Below are positions 56,467 through 64,000 of a stretch of DNA of 64,000 nucleotides, one piece after another (position 1 is the first letter of the stretch; every line of letters begins with the position of its first letter). Under the pieces are notes generated by a model. It was not told where the DNA came from. It saw only the letters and a program-made list of their open reading frames with translations, and did not search any database. This DNA is from Phytophthora quininea. Its lineage: Eukaryota; Oomycota; Peronosporomycetes; Peronosporales; Peronosporaceae. A program made the position numbers and the translations under genes. Location of the stretch: assembly GCA_011947345.1 (NCBI GenBank), contig JAAVTG010000256.1, positions 62,001 to 126,000 on the forward strand, read 5' to 3'.

Positions 56467-57534
56467 ATGCTGCCAGGCAAACCGGCGGGTCCGAAGAAGC
56501 TGTCGGCGGCGCAGTTGGCGCTGCTGCGGCTGCACAAGCTCCAGGCGCGCGGCTCTTTCTTCGTGGTGAACGTTCTGCTGCTTCTGCTGGTATTCTACAC
56601 GTCGCATCGCTTCCCGCGCAAGTTCGTGCGCGTCCAGGGCGAGTAGGTTATTTATTATTCGTCCTTATTTATAACGGTTATTCAGAGTACTGATTTAAGG
56701 ATGTATCACTGTTGTGGCCAGATGCGACTCGAATTGGCTGCATGTGGACGCTCTGGAGGACAGCCCCAAGCTCATCTGCTGCAATAGCGATGTTGCGGAC
56801 GGATATGCGGACGCTCCGTGCTACCTCGGCATGGACCTCATGTCTGTCCTTGGATCGCTAAAGGTTGACAATCTTTTTGCGGACAGTATCGCCCACATTT
56901 GAAAGTCTATTGCTGACTCTTCTTGTTTGCTTTTGCAGGGAGCTTGGGCCATCCCATTGTCCGCTCTGGTGTTCAACTACGGCGCCTACATGTTAATGTC
57001 GGACGTCTCCATGCCGCGTGTGCGAATCTACGTGCGCCGGGGTTGCTCTACGCCGGCGTGATGGCCATGCGGACTGTAGTGCTGTATATGGGTCTGGGGC
57101 TAGTAGAGAAACAACTGGTGCATCTGCTGCTAGGCCACTCAGACCACTCGTGCTGGTACGCAGTACTGCGTCGCGGCAAGCGCTGCCCCGCTGACTTTGA
57201 CCACTCAGACCACATCGTTCTGCTGGTGAGCCACTACCTGGCCATCCCTCTGTTCGAGTGGTTCGCTCTTAGTGTAGAGAGCGCCGGGCCGAGTGTAAAG
57301 CGCACTGTGCTGCGGACGTGGCTGCTGCTGATCGGCGGCTTGGCGACCTACCTGCTTTTCTTCACGGCGTCCTTCTTCCACACAGCGGCGGAGAACCTCG
57401 TGGGCTTGGTGATTGCCCAGGTGTGTGTGATGCTGCCGCTGCTGCTGGTGACGCAGGACTATTTTGTCCAAGTCAAGTGGCTGCGACTTGGCAACTTTGT
57501 GTTGCCGCCTGAGGACGTCAAGAAGGGCCACTAA
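56467..57534 (+). CDS. FIT-like ER membrane protein (fat-storage-inducing / acyl-CoA diphosphatase type)
   Basis: Exons 56467-56642, 56722-56863 and 56939-57534 join in phase, with a one-base slip near 57040 (G run). The protein is about 300 residues with five or six membrane segments. The pair [15 protein letters not shown] and [17 protein letters not shown] matches the two conserved histidine motifs (SGHxFLL-like and FHTxxEKxxG-like) of FIT proteins. These sit in the ER membrane, hydrolyse acyl-CoA on the luminal face and support lipid-droplet formation. The sequence between is divergent, so the assignment is moderate. It is divergent from the actin gene, 128 bases between starts. Confidence 0.62.
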
Positions 57535-58306
57535 CGAGGGAAGCTAGAGATACCTAGAGCAAAACTGTCCAAAACTTGTGAGGAATTTCTTGACATGACA
57601 ATACCAAATGTTTTTTGCCGGTTAGTGATAACCTCTCACGCTGTTCGTAGCGCTCGGGTTTAGCCTGTACCGAAGTCCGTGAGAAGACGCTAGCTTTCTT
57701 GCGTTGGTTCCTCTGTAAGGAGTTTTGACAATTTATTTACGTTTTCGAATGATATGTTGTATGCTCCGCTGGGCTCCTGGCGGTGCGATTTTTTTATTAA
57801 AGATTTCAGTTTTTTTCCTTTCCCAGTGACAGTCGAAGACACAATCGCGATGAAAACCGAGTTGGTACTAGACACCTAAGCTGTCCGGGGACTAACAAGC
57901 GGTAACTTAAAAAATGTAGGAGAAACATGATAGGCATTTTCATCAAGACGTCTCCGCGTAATCACAGACGGATTACCGAGGCGCAAGGCGAGGTGACGCG
58001 TAATAAAGCACTACCGCGTCATCGTGCAGTCCCCGAGATTTATTTGCGTTTCCTCTAGCTTATCCATGAACTTCCTGTAGGTGTCGATCCTGGAAACGAG
58101 TACTACTGCTCCTTCAGCTAAAACATCGAGGCGTGTGTCAATGTACGTCTTATCGTTGAGTCACGAGTAAACGTCGAAAGACCTGCTCCAACTGATCATC
58201 AGATGATCAGCTGGAAGCCGCGGCAGCTCATGGTGGAACGTCGATTACGCGAAGATCGAAGTAAGAGAGCTTGTCGTTGCCGCTAGTTTGAACGCCTCCA
58301 ACCGTC
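57535..58306. other. spacer at the left edge of the effector island
   Basis: No gene is seen. It contains a perfect 19-base dyad at 58192-58210 (CTGATCATC, A, GATGATCAG), about 170 bases before the first RXLR start. Confidence 0.4.
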
Positions 58307-58323
58307 TCATTCTCCAATTTTCC
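58307..58323 (+). promoter_or_regulatory. oomycete initiator of the first RXLR gene
   Basis: TCATTCTCCAATTTTCC fits every position of the consensus TCATTYYNCAWTTTNYY. It lies 55 bases before the ATG. Confidence 0.7.
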
Positions 58324-58377
58324 TCACGACGACCAAGTCTCCAAACACCAGACCAAGTTCTCCGGCCAATCCCAACA

Positions 58378-58638
58378 ATGCGAATTTCTTCTATCCTGCT
58401 GGTGGCTGCAATCGCTTTGTTCGCTAGCAACGAAGTGTCGGCGGCGGCGACAACGGCCTCTGGACTCTCGAAGGTGGCGTCCGTCGAATCGGTGCAAGCT
58501 ACTGCTCTGACCAGAGATGCTGGAAAGAGACTTCTGAGAAGCGCCAAGGCCGAAGACGACAACCATGGTGGCTACGCTCCTGAGCTTCCGCCGAAGTGGG
58601 AATTTGAGCAATTCCTAGGGCATTCCCACGACCCATGA
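58378..58638 (+). CDS. RXLR effector, short (86 residues)
   Basis: Secreted effector candidate of the host-translocated RXLR class. Residues 1-22 form a signal peptide (MRISSILLVAAIALFASNEV then SA). RLLR is at residues 51-54, and an acidic AEDDN replaces a full dEER at 58-62. The C-terminal domain is only about 25 residues (PPKWEFEQFLGHSHDP at the end), too short for a WY fold. The gene may therefore be a minimal effector or a truncated relic with a clean stop. It is intronless, as usual for the class. Its leader resembles that of the broken RXLR gene at 61.7 kb. Confidence 0.85.
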   Translation: MRISSILLVAAIALFASNEVSAAATTASGLSKVASVESVQATALTRDAGKRLLRSAKAEDDNHGGYAPELPPKWEFEQFLGHSHDP

Positions 58639-59381
58639 TCGGCGCTTAAAGCGGTTGATCCGAAATCTGGACGTCAACTTCTGCACAATCAGAAAACAAC
58701 AAACCTTCGTCAAAAGGCTCTCGGGAGAGAATTAAACAAACAGAAAAAATGGATTGACCTTGGTTTGTTATGGGAAAACTACGATCTCTTGCTAGCTTGG
58801 TGAAGTCAACCTCTGACCATTTCACTTGCTCCGTGATCGCTGCCCTTCTTGCTTTCGAAAACTCTTTAAGCTCACCATGCGTACTGGCTTTGTATTGTGG
58901 TCGTCTGCCTTGTTAGTGTCACGGGCAGTCCAAGTCTCGAGAATGAACTCCCAAGATAATTCTTGGGAACCAGCGAAACTATGACTTCGACGAGGAGAGA
59001 GCTGCATAGCTGTGGCTGATGCAAGTGCACCGATGACTTGAAAATCACTGATTACAGCTCGGTATGCAGCTGTTTACATCTACATTTCACTTCTACATTT
59101 TACTTTGGACACATATATGGGGTTTTAGGCTACGAAGTGCTGCAGAAGATTATGAGCGTGTGATCGGATAATCAACCGCTTCCGGATTGACTTCCACCAG
59201 TGCCACAGGAATACAGTACTCACCGGAAAGATGTCATGGACAGCAACGAGTTCCTATTGTGCTGGAAGAGATCATGCTAGATCAGCACTGTTCATGAACG
59301 GCAAAGCAAAAACAATGACAGTAAGGATCGTTATGACTTTGTGCTTGTCCATCCTGACTTGTTTTGCCCTCTGGCTGAAAG
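58639..59381. other. spacer inside effector island
   Basis: No gene is supported. The stretch near 58940-58990 shares short words with 63930-63960 (GAGAACCAGCGA type), perhaps relics of another duplicated effector flank. Confidence 0.35.
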
Positions 59382-59876
59382 CTAGGCAGTTGTCTCTGGG
59401 TTGTCCTTCGTGTTGAAGTACTTGGTGAAGCGATACCACAGATTGTACTCGCCGTCCCTCTTCAACTGCTTCTTGCTCATCGTCTGCTTCTTCTCCGCGA
59501 TGTCGAACGCCTTGTCCATCTTGTCGGGGTTCCATCCTCTCTCCACCATGTCGCTGAACAGCGCATTCGTCGCCTTCTGAATGTCAGCTTTGGTTCTCGC
59601 TGCTTCTCCTCTATGGTGTTGATCTCTTTGAATGAAGCACCCTTGTCCTATATCAACGACAGCCGCCCCATTAACGAGTCGTACTTCGCCTCAATTAACC
59701 TCTCTTCGTCGCCAGAATTCTCTTTCAAATCGCCGACGTCGTCGACCACAGTAGCTCTAAGGACTCGGCTCTGGTCATTCTCGCTCGACAACGACTTGAT
59801 TCGCTTGCAGCAGCGGAGATAACGTCGGTGCTTGTAGTAAGACTATTGCTGCGAGAATCGAGTGGCTCAGGCGCAT
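59382..59876 (-). pseudogene. RXLR-dEER effector pseudogene
   Basis: The - strand starts with a signal-peptide-like leader (MRLSHSILAAIVLLQAP). A frame shift near 59778 leads to a register with RVLR followed by SGDEER about 20 residues on. A TAG near 59655 and a second shift near 59600 follow, then a C-terminal domain ending in KQLKRDGEYNLWYRFTKYF. That end is related to KKLKKDGEYKMWQWYSTFY of the intact effector at 63 kb, so the two are paralogues. Two shifts plus a stop indicate a true pseudogene rather than base-calling errors. Confidence 0.8.
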
Positions 59877-59902
59877 AATCGACGGTGGGTCTTGTGGGAG
59901 CT

Positions 59903-59919
59903 GGCAAAATTCGAAGTGA
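59903..59919 (-). promoter_or_regulatory. initiator of the RXLR pseudogene
   Basis: The - strand reads TCACTTCGAATTTTGCC, 27 bases before the leader ATG, a good match to the oomycete initiator. It has survived the decay of the coding sequence. Confidence 0.55.
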
Positions 59920-60300
59920 CTGAACAACATTTCAATCTTGCCATACTTGCCGATCCTAAGAACTATACATTTGAGGGCGTCATAGTTCAAAGTAGGTGAT
60001 AAAGTATTATGGTGGTGGTGGGGGGCTGCGTAGGCTGTCAATTTGAAAGTACTTGCCGTCGAGGGAAAAATACATAAAACGAAGAAGGCTATTTAGCACT
60101 CAACAATCGCGACCCCCGTTATCAACAACCAGTCACCTTCCTTCGCCTCGGTCAATTCCGTTGGCAAATATCGAGGAAATCGCTTCCCAGTCGAAAACTC
60201 TCAAAATTGACAGATCAGGATGGTCTCCCATTCCTGCTCTTTCATTGTGAATTTCTCTACGTCGACACCATATCACTTTTCATAAAGCAATTCTTTAAAA

Positions 60301-61074
60301 ATGGTGAGGTGGCTTGACCGCATGATGGCGGTTGTCGGGCTTCTGATCGTTTCGAGTGAAGTTGCTGGGCAGTTCGCTACTGGAACGGGTTTCTTCGGAC
60401 GACCGCAGACGTCTCCGCTTTTATTGACTTCGTCAAACTCGACGTCGATTACATCGATGGCTGGCTCGTCGCAGAGTTCGATCGCGAATTCAAATTCGGC
60501 TTCCAAGGCGGATTCTGGTAGCGGGAGCAACAATGATGATAATCGCAAACACCACGACCATCCCAAACACCATGGCCATTCAGAAAGCTCTGCAAGTATC
60601 GGTAGTTATGACAGTAGCGGCAGCTACGATTCGAGTTGGGGCTCCTTCAGTTCGAGTTCCAGTATGGAGTACGAGTGCGACTGCCGAGCCCTTCGTCGCG
60701 TGTCATTGATGGGAGCTTCGGACTACTGTTTGTCGCCGAATGCGTCGCTCAGCAGCAAATGCGGCAATGTTGATCTCGCGGAAGGCGGGGCTTGTCCTAC
60801 AACGGGAGCTCAACCGTGCTCTAGTAAGGGCCACGTGTTGGCGAACGACTCGATGTGTCTGCTGGACGACAAGGACGAAACGTACAAGTGCGTCGCCAGC
60901 AAGCACGACCTGGAGATCCAAAAGAACGGCGGCAAGAAGAAGAGGAAGAAATCGGGGCACAATCGCGGATCCGAGTCGTCGACGAGTTTGTCGCCGCCTG
61001 GAAAAATGCTGTCGGCCCATCAAGTTCTGGTGGTCGTGGGCTGCCTCGCAGTCGGAATTATGGTCGTCGTGTAG
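60301..61074 (+). CDS. secreted Ser-rich surface protein with C-terminal membrane/GPI-type anchor
   Basis: The 257-residue, intronless protein starts with a signal peptide (about residues 1-24, MMAVVGLLIVSSEVAG). It continues with a low-complexity Ser/Asn/Gly and His-rich region, a domain with about eight cysteines (YECDCRALRRV .. YCLSP .. SSKCGN .. GGACP .. QPCSSKG .. SMCLLDD), a Lys-rich basic run and a hydrophobic C-terminus (HQVLVVVGCLAVGIMVVV). This layout is typical of wall- or membrane-anchored surface proteins. No RXLR or known adhesin motif is seen. Family unknown. Confidence 0.75.
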   Translation: MVRWLDRMMAVVGLLIVSSEVAGQFATGTGFFGRPQTSPLLLTSSNSTSITSMAGSSQSSIANSNSASKADSGSGSNNDDNRKHHDHPKHHGHSESSASIGSYDSSGSYDSSWGSFSSSSSMEYECDCRALRRVSLMGASDYCLSPNASLSSKCGNVDLAEGGACPTTGAQPCSSKGHVLANDSMCLLDDKDETYKCVASKHDLEIQKNGGKKKRKKSGHNRGSESSTSLSPPGKMLSAHQVLVVVGCLAVGIMVVV

Positions 61075-61466
61075 CAGCGTCGTATTCGTCGTTAGCACAT
61101 TGTTTCGTGGGTTAATGAAGAAATTTGCTTTCATCACAACACTGACAGAGTCATATGACAAGATGCACCCCAAGGAAACGTTAAGACCGATCTCAGCCTG
61201 GTGCTTGAAAATGTACGTGCTTTTGAAGCTCAAATGTTCTCAGGATTCGCGAAAGTCGCCGTTGTCGCCGCATTGGGCATCGATTTTGCCGCGGCCGCTG
61301 AGCAAATGGCGACCCCGATCACACAGAGCCCCTACAACCGCGTCATTCCTCGTCCTCCTCGTGAGAGTCCCATGGTACGCTATCTGCCGCTTAGCTGTAA
61401 TAGCCAGCGTACTCCATACACGGAATCTTTTAATGAGCATGTTGTACTTTACCAACTGGTCGGGAG
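61075..61466. other. spacer, 3' debris of the next pseudogene
   Basis: The - strand retains coding-like sequence (DEIAYAMTPDQLVKYNMLIK and beyond to about 61370) that probably belongs to the C-terminal domain of the broken RXLR gene to its right. Nothing independent is supported. Confidence 0.4.
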
Positions 61467-61758
61467 TCATGGCGTAAGCAATTTCGTCAACGGGTGCTTG
61501 TGAAGCCAATTCTCGAAACAGTAGTAGTCGTGGTAGTGGTTGTTGTCGTCGACACCGCTCCCAGATTCGTCGTCTCCTTCATCATCATCGTCGACGCCCA
61601 TGGAGATTCTCAGAAACCTCTAGCGTCTTCGATTGGAACAGCAGCAAATTAATGAACACAGTCTTTGTTAAACCAGGCGTCGTAGACTTCACCGCGGAAA
61701 AGTCATAACTCGCGAAGAAAACGATGGCAGCCACCAGTAGCACAGAAGAAACTGTCAT
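61467..61758 (-). pseudogene. RXLR effector pseudogene
   Basis: The leader MTVSSVLLVAAIVFFASYDF on the - strand is a clear relative of the leader of the intact 58.4-kb RXLR gene. The leader frame ends at a TGA, while a different register over the same stretch (about 61607-61622) reads RFLR followed by a long Asp/Glu run. So at least one frame shift lies between signal peptide and RXLR. Another shift separates the acidic region from the C-terminal domain. Confidence 0.75.
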
Positions 61759-61811
61759 CGTTGGGTTTGGTCAAAGGCTTGAACTGGAGTTTGGAGACTT
61801 GTTCGTTGCTG

Positions 61812-61828
61812 TGCAAATTGAAGAATGA
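61812..61828 (-). promoter_or_regulatory. initiator of the 61.7-kb RXLR pseudogene
   Basis: CTCATTCTTCAATTTGC on the - strand fits the oomycete initiator closely, 54 bases before the leader ATG. It is nearly the same as the element of the 58.4-kb RXLR gene. Confidence 0.65.
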
Positions 61829-61829
61829 G

Positions 61830-62476
61830 ACCGAATGTAGCGATTGTTGAGAGCAGCGAAGACTGACGAGCTTAAGAGTTTTTTTCTTTCCTCTCCATAG
61901 GATCTTAGCCGCTAAGTTAGCGCACTTTGCTTTATCTTGGCCACCACTGCCACGAAGTTAGCAGAGCTCTCGATGTAGTCGGAGCTCTGACTAATGAGGA
62001 TCTTGGTAGCACTTAAAAGGAAGCAGGTCGTTTATTTAACTGTAGAGTCGTCGTTCAATCCCAGAGGTCTTAGAAGAATCACACGTCTGCTTGGCCAGAG
62101 CAGTGAAGACTTGTGGAGTGTCCCAGACGACGACGCTGTCGCCGCCTGCCCGACACCAGTGCCGACACCAGCACCAGCACCGCGTCAACAACAGCAGCTA
62201 CATCATCTACGACCGTCAACACGGGATCTACATAATCAGCGCCGCGTCATCGCGCCGACCTCATCATCTCCGCCAACGGGTGGCCGCTTGTCATTGGTTT
62301 GGCCCGAGCATCTGCTCCTCTGGCCATTTGTTCATTGCTTCTTGCTCCTGGCTCCTTCTGAAGGAGTCCTTCATCATGATCCTGTAACATCCCCTCCTCC
62401 AAGAGAAGGTCTTGCTTGGCTGGTCTCTTCACAACCACCAACAAGACGATGCGATTCGATCTAACCATCCCATGAT
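61830..62476. other. spacer with dispersed repeat, no supported gene
   Basis: A 156-codon + strand frame (61994-62464) includes the repeat's PAPAPRQQQQL run, but it has no domain and looks accidental. Part of the - strand may be the decayed 3' half of the small secreted gene that follows. Confidence 0.35.
62110..62215 (+). repeat. dispersed repeat, copy 2
   Basis: Second copy of the block near 46785, sharing CCCAGACGACGA at the left and CGCGTCAACAACAGCAGCTA at the right, with an extra CCAGTGCCGACA-like insertion in the proline-coding part. Confidence 0.6.
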
Positions 62477-62674
62477 CTACTGGAGAAAATAACTGCTCTG
62501 TTGTTGACGGGGTGCAGTATGTTTTTGTATTACCGTACCTCTATCGGCATATCTCACTCGCTCTCCGTAGTCGGAGTCCTTCTTGATGATGTCCAGGTCA
62601 CCGATGCCGTTGCCTGCTTCTGGAATTATTTCCAAGAGCGGCAACAACAGAAAGACAATGTACAGTGGACGCAT
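62477..62674 (-). CDS. small predicted secreted protein (65 residues)
   Basis: The leader MRPLYIVFLLLPLLEIIPEA is a good signal peptide. The mature part is about 43 residues, charged (DLDIIKKDSDYGERVRYADR) and Gln-rich at the end. No RXLR, LFLAK or cysteine pattern is visible. It lies within the effector island with the same leader style, so it could be a small effector or the 5' part of a broken one. Downstream - strand frames are open but in other registers. Confidence 0.45.
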   Translation of the reverse strand: MRPLYIVFLLLPLLEIIPEAGNGIGDLDIIKKDSDYGERVRYADRGTVIQKHTAPRQQQSSYFLQ

Positions 62675-63017
62675 GGTGGGTGGGGTAGTTATAAAATCGA
62701 GCATCTAGTGCGCCTGCTTTGCAGCACAACATTTATAAGAAAAAACACACTAAGGTTCATGGATAAGCCCTCGCGAAGCCCTAGTTTTTCTTCTTTATCG
62801 ACGCAGAAAAAGAGTCTGTTTTATCGTTGCTGCCTTTCCGCCTGAGCTTCGTTTTGTTGTTGTGTTATCTCCGTAATCTTGTTGACGCGGCACGTATTGG
62901 CATCTCTGTAGATTATGAAAACCAATACAACGAACCAAGGCTGGTGTCCACGGAAATTATTGGCAGCAATCACCGTCGTCCACTTTTCACTTTGCAGTCC
63001 TCACCACCAGTCTCCAC

Positions 63018-63512
63018 ATGCGCAGTGGTCTCATTGCGCTCGCTTTTGCGGTCGTCTGCTTCGCAAGCACCAACGATGTATCCGCCGCCCGAGAGGATCA
63101 TCAGCTCTCCGGGATTCCTTCCCAAAGCAATTTCGCTGCTACAAGCCGATTCCTGAGAACCAACGGAATTGGCGACGACGATGACAGCGAGGAGAGGGCT
63201 TTGTGGGATTTCAAGAAGCTTGGAAGGACACTTTCCGGAACGATGCGCAACGACCAGGAGGCGTTGAAAGCGCACAAGACAATACTGGCAAACCAGTACA
63301 AGAACATGCACGACGTGTTCAAGACAATGTTTGCAAATGGCGTCACCCCTGGCGTTGTGGCCAAGGAAAACAAGATCGCGGAGAAGGTATCAACTATGCC
63401 CAAGAAGAAATTGAAGAAGGACGGTGAGTACAAGATGTGGCAGTGGTACTCGACCTTCTACGCCCACGCTCTCCGCCGGCAAGCGAAAGCGGCCCACGGA
63501 GCTCAATTGTAA
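63018..63512 (+). CDS. RXLR-dEER effector, intact (164 residues)
   Basis: Canonical host-translocated effector. The signal peptide spans residues 1-23 (MRSGLIALAFAVVCFASTND then VSA). RFLR is at 44-47 and an acidic run ending DSEER at 56-60. A helical, Lys-rich C-terminal domain of about 100 residues follows, with MWQWYSTFYAHALRR near its end, resembling one WY-type helix bundle. It is intronless, and its C-terminus is paralogous to the pseudogene at 59.4-59.9 kb. An initiator-like CACTTTTCACTTTGC lies about 30 bases upstream. The host target is unknown. Confidence 0.93.
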   Translation: MRSGLIALAFAVVCFASTNDVSAAREDHQLSGIPSQSNFAATSRFLRTNGIGDDDDSEERALWDFKKLGRTLSGTMRNDQEALKAHKTILANQYKNMHDVFKTMFANGVTPGVVAKENKIAEKVSTMPKKKLKKDGEYKMWQWYSTFYAHALRRQAKAAHGAQL

Positions 63513-64000
63513 TCGACAACGTTATACACGATGAAGATTCACTCACGAACTGGTCAGAATGGATAGTAACGAAGAAATTGCCCACTTTAATCGCGGGCAA
63601 TGAATTTCTAGACTGCGCCGTGCAAAATGTGGGTCGATGGAGCGAGAGACGTTCCTGAGAACGTCAACGGCAACGAATGCTGCCGACGAAGCAGCGATAA
63701 TGTTTCCATCCAATGCAGGACAAGGCGGACAGTGAATCGATTATGGGGTGCACCTCAAAAGCAAAATAAGCTGAGATGCTCAGTTTTCAAACTTTTCCCA
63801 CCAACACCCAAGAAAAAGAGTCCAGCCTCTGCTGCATCAACCTCATGCGCATAAGGTCAAATTTTAACACTGCGTCGGCCACTGGATGACCAACTTACCC
63901 CACATTACTTCGACAGTGTCCCAAATGAATTCTCGAGAACCAGCGATAACAGATACCGATAGACGAAATCGGTAGCCGCCAGGTTGAAGTAAACTATTGC
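63513..64000. other. 3' flank to window edge, no gene seen
   Basis: Short frames only. The last 80 bases resemble words seen near 58940-58990. No effector start or RNA gene is visible before the edge. Confidence 0.4.

Noticed and set aside
61994..62464. 156-codon + strand frame with Pro/Gln run
   Set aside because: It spans the dispersed repeat and has no domain or leader. Similarity to 46.8 kb is confined to the repeat.

Overview
The window is nuclear DNA of a plant-pathogenic oomycete, most likely a Phytophthora; I do not assign the species. Four things support this. There are secreted RXLR-dEER effector genes and Crinkler (CRN) genes carrying the LxLFLAK-type N-terminal module. Introns are rare and short (54-65 bases), with GT-AG ends. 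Oomycete initiator elements (TCAYTYYNNAWTTTYY type) lie just upstream of several ATGs. Genes are dense, GC-rich and mostly intronless or nearly so.

Layout. 0-3.2 kb: the 3' part of a peroxisomal acyl-CoA oxidase and a short-chain dehydrogenase. 3.6-21.7 kb: a family of seven MATE-type multidrug transporter genes. Five lie in tandem on the + strand. A sixth is a near-identical copy of the fifth, placed beyond a P5-type ATPase gene, and a divergent intronless member lies on the - strand. 21.9-24.1 kb: a small coiled-coil gene and an intact actin gene. 25.7-26.9 kb: a bZIP protein gene. 26.9-44.9 kb: a CRN/LRR rearrangement zone. It holds a direct tandem array of a 3,351-bp unit (two full copies and a partial third), a long LRR/coiled-coil gene, and a roughly 2-kb inverted repeat. 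The inverted repeat carries one CRN copy per arm and encloses a SWI3-like chromatin-remodelling gene and a tiny secreted-peptide gene. 45-57.5 kb: a secreted hexose-6-phosphate epimerase-like gene, an ankyrin pseudogene, a convergent pair of bZIP genes related to the first one, an alpha/beta hydrolase (ABHD1/3 type), a second actin gene, and a FIT-like ER lipid phosphatase gene. 58.3-63.5 kb: a small secreted-effector island with two intact RXLR genes, two broken ones, a Ser-rich surface protein and a small predicted secreted protein.

Many otherwise conserved genes carry one to three single-base frame breaks, often in homopolymers. These look like draft-sequence errors. By contrast, the CRN lesions are shared by tandem or inverted copies and are therefore probably real. 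Exon boundaries are my reading of GT-AG sites that restore homology between paralogues. No computation or database search was run. Functional names rest on recognised motifs.
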